A stretch of 64,000 nucleotides of DNA from Rhodococcus sp. P1Y (GTDB lineage: Bacteria; Actinomycetota; Actinomycetes; Mycobacteriales; Mycobacteriaceae), in contig NZ_CP032762.1 in assembly GCF_003641205.1 (NCBI RefSeq), positions 5,414,001 through 5,478,000 on the forward strand, in the 5' to 3' direction. Made by a program: the position numbers and the translations under genes. The notes under the pieces were generated by a model. The model did no database searches. It worked only from the letters and a program-made list of their open reading frames with translations, and was not told where the DNA came from. Of this stretch, positions 25,023 to 34,176 are shown in pieces; the first letter of the stretch is position 1, and every line of letters begins with the position of its first letter.

Positions 25023-26474
25023 CTACGCCTCGTTGCCCGATCCGTTCCGATCGCGTGGCCGGGCCCGCTGATCGCGAACCCGCTGAACATCCTCGGGACG
25101 ATTGCTGGGGAATCCCGACGCGACCGCTGCCGCCAGTTCGAGTAATGCCGAGCGGGTTTTGCTCTTCAACCGGTCCAGGTCGATTTCCGCGCCCTCTTCG
25201 AGGTGCGGGTCGAACGGTATCAACACCACCTGCCTGCAGCGCTGCTCGAAGTGTTCGACGACCTTGGCCAGATCAACCTTCCCTGAGCGTGGCCGAACCG
25301 CGTTCACCACTGCGACGGACGAGCGAACGAGTTCGCTGTGTCCGTGCGCGTCGAGCCAGTCCAATGTCGCCGACGCGCTGCGTGCGCCATCGACGGAACT
25401 CGAACTGACCACGACCAATGCGTCGGACCCCGCAAGAATGCTGCTCATCGCCGAGTGCATGAGGCCTGTACCGCAATCGGTGAGCACGATGCTGTAGAAC
25501 TTCTCCAGCAAGGTCACCGCCTTGTCGTAGTCCTGGCCGCTGAACGCCTCCGACACCGCCGGGTCGGAGTCCGAAGCCAGCACCTCCAGCCGAAAGCGAT
25601 TCTGCGAGGTGTACCCACGAATGTCGCTGTAGCGATCCAATTCGTCGATGTCGCGCAACAGGTTTCGCACGGTTGCAGACGTATCCAGAGGAACCTTCTG
25701 GCTCAGGGTTCCTCGGTCCGGATTTGCGTCGACCGCAATGACACGGTCACCCCTGATCGACGAGAACGTCGAACCGAGAGTCGCAGTCGTCGTCGTCTTC
25801 CCGACGCCTCCCTTGAGGCTGAGTACCGAGATTCGGTAGCAGCCGACCAGATGGCGATCCACCTGACGTGTGAGGCGAACCATGCGCTCGTCATGTGCAC
25901 TGTTCCCCGGGTTCACTCGACGCCCGGTCACAGTGTGGATCCACTTTCGCCAACCGGACGCCGGGGGCGGTGCAACTTGGCGCACCAACAAAGCATTGGT
26001 CAAATCCAGCGCGGACGCCTTGACGACCGGAGGCAGTTGACCTTGCAAACCCGGATCGAAGTGCTCGTGCGACTCCCGAGCAGGCGCTGACGACACATCG
26101 GGCGGCATCGGGACCGGTGTCGACCTGAAGCCGAGCACAGGCGTCGAGGGCCACGACGGGCCCTCCGGAGCGCGGCGCTTACCGACGGTGTCGGTGGCGC
26201 AGGCAGGTGCCGACTCGGCCATCCCGTCGACCCGCGCTTTGGCCCCTGCTGTCTCGTCCACGGCTGTCTCGTCCACGGCTGTCTCGTCCGCCCCTGGCCC
26301 GTCCCCCGCCGTCTCGTCAACCCGTGGCCCGTGCACGGCGGCCTCGTCCACCACTGTCACATCCACCGCTGGCTCGTCAAGCCCCGGCCCGTCCACCCCG
26401 CCTTCGCCGCCCGCGCCGTGTCCTGCGCGTCGGAACGCGTTCCGCGGCCGCCGTTCTCGGCCCTGCGCTGCCAC
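25023..26474 (-). CDS. MinD/ParA-type ATPase, EspI-like; main frame of a probably frameshifted gene
   Basis: 483 residues as an open frame. The C-terminal about 270 residues form a deviant Walker-A ATPase: RISVLSLKGGVGKTTTTATLG, VIAVDANPDRGTL and YSIVLTDCGTG. It resembles ESX-associated EspI/MinD-like proteins of mycobacteria. The N-terminal part is low complexity (VDETA pentapeptides). The only start in this frame, GTG 26474, has no ribosome binding site, while a well-equipped start (ATG 26674) lies upstream in another frame. One extra G in the G-run at 26396-26399 would join both into about 550 residues. Confidence 0.85.
   Translation of the reverse strand: MAAQGRERRPRNAFRRAGHGAGGEGGVDGPGLDEPAVDVTVVDEAAVHGPRVDETAGDGPGADETAVDETAVDETAGAKARVDGMAESAPACATDTVGKRRAPEGPSWPSTPVLGFRSTPVPMPPDVSSAPARESHEHFDPGLQGQLPPVVKASALDLTNALLVRQVAPPPASGWRKWIHTVTGRRVNPGNSAHDERMVRLTRQVDRHLVGCYRISVLSLKGGVGKTTTTATLGSTFSSIRGDRVIAVDANPDRGTLSQKVPLDTSATVRNLLRDIDELDRYSDIRGYTSQNRFRLEVLASDSDPAVSEAFSGQDYDKAVTLLEKFYSIVLTDCGTGLMHSAMSSILAGSDALVVVSSSSVDGARSASATLDWLDAHGHSELVRSSVAVVNAVRPRSGKVDLAKVVEHFEQRCRQVVLIPFDPHLEEGAEIDLDRLKSKTRSALLELAAAVASGFPSNRPEDVQRVRDQRARPRDRNGSGNEA
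26251..26295 (-). repeat. 15-nt coding repeats (VDETA)
   Basis: Two exact and one diverged copies of a 15-nt unit (plus strand GTCTCGTCCACGGCT) encode a VDETA pentapeptide array in the ATPase N-terminal region. Confidence 0.85.
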
Positions 26475-26674
26475 GGCGACGACTCGTCAGCAACAGCGGG
26501 CGCTGAGTCACGCGGAACTACGACTTCAGGTGGAACTACTGCATCACGCGGAACTACGGCATCACGCGGAACTACTGCATCACGCGGAACTACGGCATCA
26601 CGCGTCGGCTCGGCGTCTTCGCCCGGCTCGGCCGGGCGCACTGCCTGCCACGAGCTCATCTGCCATTCAGCCAT
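26357..26674 (-). pseudogene. 5' part of the EspI/MinD-like ATPase gene, out of frame with the rest
   Basis: From ATG 26674, with GGGGGAG upstream, this frame encodes MAEWQMSSWQAVRPAEPGED, then a hexapeptide array (AVVPRD), then SSPWQRRAENGG and AAKAGW before closing at 26357. It overlaps the first 118 nt of the ATPase frame, which is -1 relative to it. Coding character appears to pass from this frame to the ATPase frame at the run of four Gs near 26396-26399. A true 1-nt deletion, a slippage-prone switch and a sequencing error are all possible. Confidence 0.6.
26514..26603 (-). repeat. 18-nt coding repeats (AVVPRD)
   Basis: Four near-identical 18-nt units (plus strand GGAACTACTGCATCACGC, alternating T/G at position 9) from 26532 to 26603, with one degenerate unit before. 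They encode a Pro/Val-rich hexapeptide array. Confidence 0.88.
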
Positions 26675-26781
26675 GAGCGTCTCCCCCCGTTCACTCCGAC
26701 TCCCCAGTCGGTCGGCGCACGCCCCCCGCATGCCGATAACGGCTCGGACGTTACCAGTCCTGCCGGATCACTCTCGCTTGG

Positions 26782-27750
26782 TCAATTGAGCCCTGCGTAC
26801 GAGTGCAGTCCGGATACAACCATGTTGATGATGAAGAGGTTGAACAGCATGGCAGTGAATCCACCGATGTTGATCCAGGCAGCACGTGTGTTCCGCCAGC
26901 CGGACGTCGCGCGCGCGTGGAGGTACGCGGCGTAGATGATCCACGTGATGAACGACATCGTCTCCTTGGGATCCCAGCCCCAGAAGCGGCCCCAGGCAGC
27001 TTCGGCCCAGATCGCTCCGAGGATGACACCTGCACCGAAGAGTGGGAACGCGATGATCGTCGTCTTGTACGCAAGCCGGTCCAGCGCCTTGGCGTCGGGC
27101 AGCTTGGACGCGAACCTGCCCCAGAATCCGCGGCTCTCTTCGCCTGCCGGGTGCTTGATCCGGAGGAGGAACAGCAGACTCGCGACGCCGGACACCAGCA
27201 GGATGCCGCTGCCGACGCTGACGATGGTGACGTGGATCGGCAGCCAGTAGGAGCGCAGCGCAGGCACGACGGGAGCAGCATCGGCATACAACTTGGTGGC
27301 GGCGAGGAACATCAGAACGATGATCGGTGCGAGCACGAACACCAGCATCGGACGCATCGCCCGCTTGCGAAGCAGCACGATCGAGGTGAGTGCCGCAGCT
27401 GCGGTTGCCATGGTGACGAACTCGTACATGTTGCCGAGCGGGAACCGATGGGTCGCGAAACCGCGGAGCACCACCGACGCCACATGCAGGACGAGGGCCA
27501 GGATCAACAGCGCGAAGCCCATACCGGACAAGCGCTCGGACAGCGGCCGCTTCGGCGTCTCCGCAACGCGCCCCGGGACACCCACTCCGGCGACGGGCGC
27601 TCCACTGCCGACCAGTTCGCGCGCCTGCACCTTGGTCGCCTTGATCGACGCGTACTGCGCAATGAGTAGGACGAACGCGAGCACGTAGACGGTGAACGCG
27701 GACTCGAAAGACCAGTCGCTGTACTGCGAGAGTGTCTCGTTGATCGGCAT
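26782..27750 (-). CDS. ccsB: Cytochrome c biogenesis protein CcsB (ResC)
   Basis: 322 residues, about eight membrane helices. It is the haem-handling partner of ResB in System II cytochrome c maturation. The WWD haem-binding motif is visible as WGRFWGWDPKETMSF near residue 255, and flanking histidines occur in FATHRFPLGNMYEF and the WLPIHVTIV helix. GGAGAA precedes the ATG. It is the last gene of a five-gene run resA-ccdA-resB-ccsB preceded by a phosphatase, only 3 nt after resB. Confidence 0.95.
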   Translation of the reverse strand: MPINETLSQYSDWSFESAFTVYVLAFVLLIAQYASIKATKVQARELVGSGAPVAGVGVPGRVAETPKRPLSERLSGMGFALLILALVLHVASVVLRGFATHRFPLGNMYEFVTMATAAAALTSIVLLRKRAMRPMLVFVLAPIIVLMFLAATKLYADAAPVVPALRSYWLPIHVTIVSVGSGILLVSGVASLLFLLRIKHPAGEESRGFWGRFASKLPDAKALDRLAYKTTIIAFPLFGAGVILGAIWAEAAWGRFWGWDPKETMSFITWIIYAAYLHARATSGWRNTRAAWINIGGFTAMLFNLFIINMVVSGLHSYAGLN

Positions 27751-27753
27751 CGG

Positions 27754-29394
27754 TCAGTTCTCCTGGTTGTTCTTGTTCGCGCTGGTCTTGTTCGCTGCGG
27801 TCACGTCACCGACCAGCTTTTCGCAGAGCCGGTCGAACTCTTCGCCCCAGCCCGCCTGATCGGTCCGCGCGAGCCCACCGAGTTCTACTACAGTACGTCG
27901 TGTATCCGGGTCGGTGTGGAGCCGGACCCACACGCGACGCCGTTTGATCAGCAGGGACACCAACAGCCCGCTCATCATGGTCAGTGCGAACACGAGCACC
28001 CACGTCTGTGCCGGATCGTGCGAGACCTGCAGGTTGACGAATTCCTCGGCTCCGTCGAACCGGACGGTAGTCCCGTCCGACAGCGTGGAGGCCTCCCCGG
28101 GCTTCAGGTTGACGCGGTCCTGCTTGACCAGCCGTCCCTGATTGATCATTTCTTGATTCAGCGAGAACAGCGACTGGGGGTACCCGGTATCGAGACCCGT
28201 GTCGCCCTTGTAGATGTCGACCGCGACGGCCGGGTCGGTCATCGCAGGAAAACTGGACGACAGGAGACTGCCGTGGAAGAACGCCGTCGGCGCGAACAGA
28301 CCCTCGATCGCGATCTGGTTCTGACGCCGTTCGGCGGCCTCCGGATAGAGACCCCCGGGCGGATCGATTCGAAGCACACCGCTGGAGAGGAAGGTCGTGG
28401 CGTCGGTCGGTTGCCACTGGATGGTCTCGGTGCGGGTCTCCCCGTTCGGGAACGTGACGGTGAACGTCGGCGCATATCCGTGGCCCTGTAGGTAGACGCG
28501 GTCACCTGCTACGCGGAGCGGGTGATTGACCTGCAGCACGTCGTCTTGCCAGACGTTGTTCGTAAGGTCGTCCTCGGCCTGGTATTCGATGTTCGAGGTG
28601 AACATCTCGGCCTGGCCGTTCTCCAGGTAGTCCGCCTTGAAGTCCTTCACACGGATGCACAGCGGTTCCATGTTGGTGCCGTCGACGAGTTGCCCGGCGC
28701 GGAAACCGTCGTAGACAGCAGGAGATGTACTGCAGAAGCCCGGTCCGTCGTTGGCGATGACGACGACGTTCCCCTCGTATCCCAGCAGTTTGCCGAGTGC
28801 GATCGCAGCGAGAAGCCCAACGAGCGAGAGATGGAAGACCAGGTTTCCGAACTCGCGGAAATAGCCCTTCTCGGCCGAGAGCGTCACGTCGTCGCCGGAA
28901 CCGCGAGCAGCAACCCTCCAGCCTCGTAGCTGCGCCTTGACCTTCGCCGCGGTCTCTTCGGCCGGCTCGGTGGAGGTGTACTGGCGGTGATGCGGAAGCC
29001 TGGAAAGATTACGAGGCGTCGGAACGGGCTTGGTACGCAGCGCCTTTGCGTGTTCGATACACCGCGGGACGATGCAGCCGATGAGCGAGACGAACAGGAG
29101 CGCGTAGATCGCGGTGAACCAGAAACTCGAGAACACGTCGAACAGTTCGAGCTTGTCCATCAGCGGTCCGAGAGTCGGCCTGGCTGCGATGTATTCGTCG
29201 ACCTTACCGGCGTTGAGACTGCGCTGCGGCACGAGCGCACCGGGAATAGCCGCGAATGCAAGGAGAAACAGCAGTACCAGCGCGGTCCGCATGCTCGTGA
29301 GCGATCGCCACGTATTGCGCACCAAAGCGACAGCGCGCCCGGCGCGTGACTGACGCGGCGGAACCGACGAGGGCCGAGTGTCCAGATCACTCAT
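27754..29394 (-). CDS. resB: Cytochrome c biogenesis protein ResB (Ccs1)
   Basis: 546 residues from ATG 29394, overlapping the ccdA stop by 4 nt. Three N-terminal membrane helices (about 38-58, 88-108 and 175-195), a large external domain and one C-terminal helix (VLVFALTMMSGLLVSLLI) fit ResB. It forms the haem lyase with CcsB on the outer face of the membrane. A longer apparent frame upstream is antisense-like and lies over ccdA, so it is not used. The C-terminus ends in an Asn/Lys-rich tail. Confidence 0.94.
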   Translation of the reverse strand: MSDLDTRPSSVPPRQSRAGRAVALVRNTWRSLTSMRTALVLLFLLAFAAIPGALVPQRSLNAGKVDEYIAARPTLGPLMDKLELFDVFSSFWFTAIYALLFVSLIGCIVPRCIEHAKALRTKPVPTPRNLSRLPHHRQYTSTEPAEETAAKVKAQLRGWRVAARGSGDDVTLSAEKGYFREFGNLVFHLSLVGLLAAIALGKLLGYEGNVVVIANDGPGFCSTSPAVYDGFRAGQLVDGTNMEPLCIRVKDFKADYLENGQAEMFTSNIEYQAEDDLTNNVWQDDVLQVNHPLRVAGDRVYLQGHGYAPTFTVTFPNGETRTETIQWQPTDATTFLSSGVLRIDPPGGLYPEAAERRQNQIAIEGLFAPTAFFHGSLLSSSFPAMTDPAVAVDIYKGDTGLDTGYPQSLFSLNQEMINQGRLVKQDRVNLKPGEASTLSDGTTVRFDGAEEFVNLQVSHDPAQTWVLVFALTMMSGLLVSLLIKRRRVWVRLHTDPDTRRTVVELGGLARTDQAGWGEEFDRLCEKLVGDVTAANKTSANKNNQEN

Positions 29395-30212
29395 ATCGGG
29401 AGCACCACATCGGAGACGAAGGCGTCGCGCACCCAACTGACGAATACGTCCCATGCACCCGTGACGAGCGCAATTCCTACTGCTATCAACATGATTCCGC
29501 CGAACACCTGTATCTGTCGTGCATGAGTGCGAAGCCAACCGACTCCGCGTAGAGCGCTCACCGATCCGAACGCGAGGATCACGAAGGGCAAGCCGAGACC
29601 GAGGCAATACGCGACGATCAATGCGACCCCGCGCGCCGCCGTTGCGCCTTCGGTGCCCGCGGCAAGCGAGATAACGCTTGCCAGCGTAGGCCCGAGGCAT
29701 GGGGTCCATCCGAGCGCGAACACCCCACCGAGCAGCGGCGCGCCGAGCAGACTGCCGACTCGCCGCGGCTCGAATCTGACATCGCGCTGCAGCGCCGGGA
29801 CGAGTCCGATGAACACCAATCCCATTGCGATGGTGACCACTCCGCCGATACGCATCAACAGTTCGCGGTTGACCGACAGCACCGAGATCGCGCCGAACAC
29901 CGTCGCAGTGGCGAGAACGAACACGACGGTGAAGCCGAGCACGAACAACCCCGCCGCGCCTGCAACCCGCAGCCGCGAGGAGGCGCGCACCTTCGTCGTC
30001 GCAGCTTCCGAAGCCGTGACCGCCGGGGCGTCGGCGCCGACGACACCGGCCAGGTAGGACAGATAACCGGGAACGAGCGGTACGACGCACGGGGACGCGA
30101 ACGACACCAGCCCAGCGAGAGCACAGACTCCGAACGCGAGGATCAACGGACCCGTCGCGGCGGTCGTCTGAAACGTCTCGCCTATCCCCGCCGCGTACAC
30201 CTCGACACTCAC
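29391..30212 (-). CDS. ccdA: Thiol-disulfide transporter CcdA
   Basis: 273 residues with six or seven membrane helices. The redox-active cysteines lie in the helices VSFASPCVVPLVPGYLSYL (N-terminal) and FALGWTPCLGPTLASVI (middle), the CcdA/DsbD pair that moves electrons from thioredoxin across the membrane to ResA. It overlaps resA upstream and resB downstream by 4 nt each, so the three are translated as a unit. Confidence 0.95.
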   Translation of the reverse strand: MSVEVYAAGIGETFQTTAATGPLILAFGVCALAGLVSFASPCVVPLVPGYLSYLAGVVGADAPAVTASEAATTKVRASSRLRVAGAAGLFVLGFTVVFVLATATVFGAISVLSVNRELLMRIGGVVTIAMGLVFIGLVPALQRDVRFEPRRVGSLLGAPLLGGVFALGWTPCLGPTLASVISLAAGTEGATAARGVALIVAYCLGLGLPFVILAFGSVSALRGVGWLRTHARQIQVFGGIMLIAVGIALVTGAWDVFVSWVRDAFVSDVVLPI

Positions 30213-30802
30213 TGGCTGTCGCTCTCCTCCCCCGCGACCCGCTCGACGACGGGTTGCAGGTCCTCGGTGAGGAGTTCACGCAGGAACACGGCGGCGACGC
30301 GGTGCTCCTTGTCCAGAACGATGGTGGTCGGAACGACCGAGGTGGGAATGCCACCGAGCGCGGCGAGCGTGCGCATCGGCGGATCGTAGATGGACGGGTA
30401 CGTCACCTTGTTGTCGATGACGAAGTCCTGCGCCTTGTCCTGGGCATTGTCGCGTACGTTGATGCCGAGGAATTGGACGCCGAGATCCTTCGTGTTCTCG
30501 AAGACCTCCTCCAGGTCGTCCGCCTCACCGCGACACGGTCCACACCACTGACCCCAGACGTTCAGCACGACGGCTTTGCCCTCGTAGTCGGACAACGAGG
30601 TGGTCTTGCCCTCGTCCATCAGATCGGGGCCGGACAGTTCCCCGAGCGTTCCACGCTCGGAGGGCGGGTCGTAGTAGATCTCGGTCTGGCCACCGGGTGA
30701 GACGAAGTCGAACGTGCCACCGGTCGCCACAGCGTCGGTGCCCGTCGCGCATCCTGAGACGAGCGCGGCGGCAGCAACACAGGAGACGAGAACTTTACGC
30801 AC
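30209..30802 (-). CDS. resA: ResA/TlpA-like thioredoxin lipoprotein
   Basis: 197 residues. A lipobox LVSGC with Cys18 indicates a membrane-anchored lipoprotein. The thioredoxin active site WCGPC is at 86-90, and the cis-proline region reads GGIPTSVVPTTIVLD. Its job is to reduce the haem-binding CXXCH cysteines of apocytochrome c, using electrons from CcdA. It overlaps the upstream phosphatase gene by 8 nt and ccdA by 4 nt. Confidence 0.94.
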   Translation of the reverse strand: MRKVLVSCVAAAALVSGCATGTDAVATGGTFDFVSPGGQTEIYYDPPSERGTLGELSGPDLMDEGKTTSLSDYEGKAVVLNVWGQWCGPCRGEADDLEEVFENTKDLGVQFLGINVRDNAQDKAQDFVIDNKVTYPSIYDPPMRTLAALGGIPTSVVPTTIVLDKEHRVAAVFLRELLTEDLQPVVERVAGEESDSQ

Positions 30803-31472
30803 CAGTCACCCTTGGATCACTGGCACCGGCAGGCTCGGAGTAGACGATGTCGACGAGCGTATCCCCCTCGTAGACAAGGGAAGTCAGCGATGCGAGGCCA
30901 CACTGGCGGTGACGCGGATCGTGCCAGAGACGTTCGCCCTGCAGGAAGCGGCGCAGCGTCCACACCGGCAGCTGATGGCTGACGACGACTGCTTCGTGCC
31001 CGACGGCGGCGACGCGTGCGGCATTCACGGCGGCGAGCATCCGGTGCGCGATTTGAAGGTACGGCTCGCCCCACGACGGCGTGAACGGGTCGCGTAGCTT
31101 CCACCAGTGGCGTGGACGCCGGAGAGCACCGTCGCCAACGGCCACACGCAGGCCTTCGAACTCGTTGCCTGCCTCGATGAGGTTTTCGTCCTCGCCGATC
31201 GCGAGCCCGTGCGCCTTGGCAATGGGACCTGCAGTTTCCTGCGCACGCTGAAGTGGAGACGCCACCACGTGCGTGATGTCGTGTCCGGCAAGTGCATTCG
31301 CGACGGCCGTTGCCTGCGCCTGTCCGGTCACCGACAGGCGGAACCCTGGAAGGCGTCCGTAGAGGATGCCTTTGGGGTTGTGCACTTCACCATGCCGCAG
31401 CACGTGGACGATTGTTCGCGTCGTCTGATGCGGATGCGCATCGGGAACAGTCACTGCATCGGGGTTCGTCAC
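30795..31472 (-). CDS. Histidine phosphatase family protein
   Basis: 225 residues. The phosphohistidine motif is LRHGE at 25-29 (His27), with a second catalytic His in AAVGHEAVVVSHQLPVW. It is phosphoglycerate-mutase-like but not a mutase by context. A gene of this family sits between hemL and the ccs genes in mycobacteria (Rv0525 by position); the substrate is unknown. It starts 3 nt after hemL ends. Confidence 0.9.
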   Translation of the reverse strand: MTNPDAVTVPDAHPHQTTRTIVHVLRHGEVHNPKGILYGRLPGFRLSVTGQAQATAVANALAGHDITHVVASPLQRAQETAGPIAKAHGLAIGEDENLIEAGNEFEGLRVAVGDGALRRPRHWWKLRDPFTPSWGEPYLQIAHRMLAAVNAARVAAVGHEAVVVSHQLPVWTLRRFLQGERLWHDPRHRQCGLASLTSLVYEGDTLVDIVYSEPAGASDPRVTGA

Positions 31473-31475
31473 GGG

Positions 31476-32795
31476 TCAGCTACCTGCTTCTGCTCGGGCT
31501 GCCGCACGAGCGGCGTCGGGAAGGGCGTCGGCAATGATCTGGAATGCGTCGTCGTCGAGGGCTGCGGAGACGAACCACGCCTCGAATGCACTCGGTGGCG
31601 GGTACACGCCCCGGGAGAGCAGGCCGTGGAAGAACGCGGGGTAACGCCACGTTTCGGCGGCTTTGGCGCCTGCGTAGTCGGTGACGGGTCCGTCGGAGAA
31701 GAACACGCTCACCATAGTGCCCGCGAATTGGACATGGTGGCGAACGCCTGCCTCGGTCAGCGCATCGCCGAGCAGCCTGCCGAGCCGTTCGGAGTTGTTC
31801 TGCAGCTTCTCGTAGACCGCCGCATCTGCCAGCTGGAGGCTCGCAAGCCCGGCTGCGACGGCGACGGGATTACCCGAGAGCGTGCCCGCCTGGTACACCG
31901 GTCCGGCAGGCGCAAGGTACGCCATGATGTCGGCGCGGCCGCCGAACGCAGCAGCGGGCAGTCCGCCGCTCATGACCTTGCCGAAGGTGTAGAGATCACC
32001 GGCGACGCCGTCGATGCCGTACCACCCGGCCGCACTGACGCGGAAGCCCGTCATGACCTCGTCCATGATGAGCAGCGCGCCGTTATCGGTGGCCAGGCGT
32101 CGTAGACCGGCGTTGAAGCCGGGTACGGGCGGAACCGCGCCCATGTTGCCGGCGGCCGCTTCGGTGATGATGCAGGCGACCTGATCGGGGTTCTCGGCGA
32201 ACACTGCCTCGACCGCGGCAAGGTCGTTGTACGGCACGACGATGGTGTCGGCAGCCTGCGCGCCGGTCACGCCCGGCGAGGTCGGAAGGCCGAGCGTGGC
32301 CAGACCGGACCCTGCGTCGGCGAGGAGGGCGTCGACATGGCCGTGGTAACAACCGGAGAATTTGACGATCTTGGTACGGCCGGTGAACCCACGAGCGAGC
32401 CGCACCGCGCTCATCGTTGCCTCTGTGCCGGAATTCACAAGGCGAACCTGGTCGACTGGCCCGACTCGACGCACTATTTCCTCGGCGAGTGCGATTTCGC
32501 GCTCGGTAGGCGCACCGAAGGACAGGCCGGTCTGCGCAGCCTTCTGCACCGCCTCGACGACGACAGGATGGGCGTGTCCATGGATCATCGGGCCCCAGGA
32601 CGAGATGAGGTCGACATAGCTGTTGCCGTCGGCGTCGATCATCGTGTATCCGCTGGCCTCGGTGATGAAGCGCGGCGTTCCGCCCACCGATTGGAAGGCA
32701 CGCACCGGCGAGTTCACCCCGCCCGGAATCACGGCGCTCGCGCGCTCGAACAGTTGGGCAGAGATCGGGGCGTCGTCGCCGGCGGAAACAGTCAC
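31476..32795 (-). CDS. hemL: Glutamate-1-semialdehyde 2,1-aminomutase
   Basis: 439 residues, class III aminotransferase fold with PLP. It converts glutamate-1-semialdehyde to 5-aminolevulinate, the second committed step of C5-type haem synthesis after HemA. The PLP lysine is K273 in [13 protein letters not shown] and the cofactor-binding Asp is D245 in [10 protein letters not shown]. The N-terminal gating segment [19 protein letters not shown] is typical. It heads the run that continues into cytochrome c maturation, linking haem supply with its use. Confidence 0.96.
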   Translation of the reverse strand: MTVSAGDDAPISAQLFERASAVIPGGVNSPVRAFQSVGGTPRFITEASGYTMIDADGNSYVDLISSWGPMIHGHAHPVVVEAVQKAAQTGLSFGAPTEREIALAEEIVRRVGPVDQVRLVNSGTEATMSAVRLARGFTGRTKIVKFSGCYHGHVDALLADAGSGLATLGLPTSPGVTGAQAADTIVVPYNDLAAVEAVFAENPDQVACIITEAAAGNMGAVPPVPGFNAGLRRLATDNGALLIMDEVMTGFRVSAAGWYGIDGVAGDLYTFGKVMSGGLPAAAFGGRADIMAYLAPAGPVYQAGTLSGNPVAVAAGLASLQLADAAVYEKLQNNSERLGRLLGDALTEAGVRHHVQFAGTMVSVFFSDGPVTDYAGAKAAETWRYPAFFHGLLSRGVYPPPSAFEAWFVSAALDDDAFQIIADALPDAARAAARAEAGS

Positions 32796-32846
32796 GAACC
32801 CCAGTGTCCCAGGTTTACCGATATCGCCAACTACAGGGCGTAATAA

Positions 32847-33287
32847 TCAGCCCTTCTTGCGCTTCTTCTTGCTCTTCTTGTCGTCTTCGTCGTCGTCGGG
32901 CATGAAGATCATTGCGACCAGGATCAGGGCCCAGATCCCGAGCGGCCAGCCCGGCCAGTACCCGTTCAGTTCGCCGTCGGAGATGGATTGAAAGCCCCAG
33001 ATTCCCGACATGATGATCGCGCCGCCGAACCACCAGCGCCACTCGTCGAAATACTCACGCCACTCGGAGCTCTTGTCGACGTCGGACTCGGACTCGGCCG
33101 TCACTGCAGGGAGGTCGTCCGTCACTCGTGCAAGTTCACCCCGAGTGGACGACTTCCACACCGCGTCAACCCGCTCCTCGTATTCGGCAAGTGTCAGCCG
33201 ACCATCCGCCATTGCCGATCCGAGGATCTGCGCTACGCCTTCACGCTCCGCGGTCCCGACGCGCAGCTTCTCCATATCGGAACTCAT
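32847..33287 (-). CDS. DUF1707 domain membrane protein
   Basis: 146 residues from ATG 33287. The N-terminal 55 residues are a DUF1707/SHOCT-like module (KLRVGTAEREGVAQILGSAMADGRLTLAEYEERV). A charged linker follows, then two membrane helices (about 88-105 and 112-132) with an aromatic loop, and a strongly charged tail ending DDDEDDKKSKKKRKKG. The function is unknown. An upstream in-frame ATG at 33302 adds five residues. Confidence 0.85.
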   Translation of the reverse strand: MSSDMEKLRVGTAEREGVAQILGSAMADGRLTLAEYEERVDAVWKSSTRGELARVTDDLPAVTAESESDVDKSSEWREYFDEWRWWFGGAIIMSGIWGFQSISDGELNGYWPGWPLGIWALILVAMIFMPDDDEDDKKSKKKRKKG

Positions 33288-33369
33288 CGTGGTGCACCCC
33301 ATCCTCGGTTTCGGTCGGTGTCCGAATTGCCAGGTTACCGCCGATCGACGCCGAGTTCAGCCCAGTTAC

Positions 33370-33421
33370 GACGAAAGCGTCGGTTCACAACACGAATTCA
33401 TGTTGTAAACCGACGCTCGTC
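33370..33421 (-). terminator. Long hairpin downstream of the coiled-coil protein gene
   Basis: GCGTCGGTTCACAACA (33377-33392) pairs with 33401-33416 with one mismatch around an 8-nt loop; GACGA/TCGTC extends the stem beyond a 2-nt bulge. It follows the stop at 33441 of the leftward gene. No U-tract is present. Confidence 0.6.
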
Positions 33422-33440
33422 GGGTAAACCGCAGATTCGG

Positions 33441-34097
33441 TTACGGCTGGCGGTGCTCGCCACCGGTCCGTGGGTCGAGCGCACCTCCGCGCGGATCGAT
33501 CTTGCTGCCGCGCGGATCGAGCGCGCTGTGATCACCCGAGCGCGCATCCTTGTGCTCACCGAGGTTGCCGTCGGTGTATGCCCCACTGTCGTTGCGGGCA
33601 CCACTGCCGGTATGGGCACCACTGTCGTTGTGAACGCCACTGTCGGTATGCACGCCGCTGCCGGCGGGATTGGCGCTGTGGTCACCCGAGCGCGCGTCCT
33701 GGTGCACTATCTTTTCGGCCGACGCTTGGTCCACATCGCCAGAGCGCGCACGGGTCTTGACGTCGGGGTCGATTTTGTTCGCTCGGGCGTACTCGGCGTC
33801 CAGCTCGTCGCGCGAGGTAGACGCGTCGCCCAGGTGGGTCTCGGCCTGCAGATTGAGCCGTCGGGCTTCCGCTGCCTTGGCTTCGGCGTCGGCCTGTGCG
33901 CGACGGGCCTTCGCGGCACTCTCGTCGGCGAGTGCTTGACGCTCCTCGACCTCGCTGGTGCGTTCAGCGGCTTTTTCTCGAATCTTCTCGGCTTCGACGC
34001 GCCTGGCTGCCTTTTGCTTCTTCGACAGCGCCAGTGCGACGGCGATGACGAGGAGCACTACGACGACTGCGATGACAATCCATACTGCGGTGTTCAT
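33441..34097 (-). CDS. Membrane-anchored coiled-coil protein with repetitive tail
   Basis: 218 residues from ATG 34097. An N-terminal membrane helix (VWIVIAVVVVLLVIAVALAL) is followed by a highly charged Ala/Glu/Arg coiled coil (about 25-95). A repetitive tail follows, built on short DSG- and RSGDHS-containing units (TDSGVHNDSGAHTGSGARND), then DPRG repeats. The first 120 residues resemble a family of mycolata proteins of unknown role. An apparent upstream extension to 34304 overlaps bioD antisense-like and is rejected. Confidence 0.82.
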   Translation of the reverse strand: MNTAVWIVIAVVVVLLVIAVALALSKKQKAARRVEAEKIREKAAERTSEVEERQALADESAAKARRAQADAEAKAAEARRLNLQAETHLGDASTSRDELDAEYARANKIDPDVKTRARSGDVDQASAEKIVHQDARSGDHSANPAGSGVHTDSGVHNDSGAHTGSGARNDSGAYTDGNLGEHKDARSGDHSALDPRGSKIDPRGGALDPRTGGEHRQP

Positions 34098-34176
34098 TTC
34101 GAGCCCCCAACTGTTGGTAGATGCGGTTGGGTACCCGGGGGCGGGCTCGGTAAACGGAATCGGACGAAAAGCCCGT

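Noticed and set aside
26251..26603. Regular short repeats resembling an array
   Set aside because: They are coding repeats (VDETA and AVVPRD) with no unique spacers, so not CRISPR.
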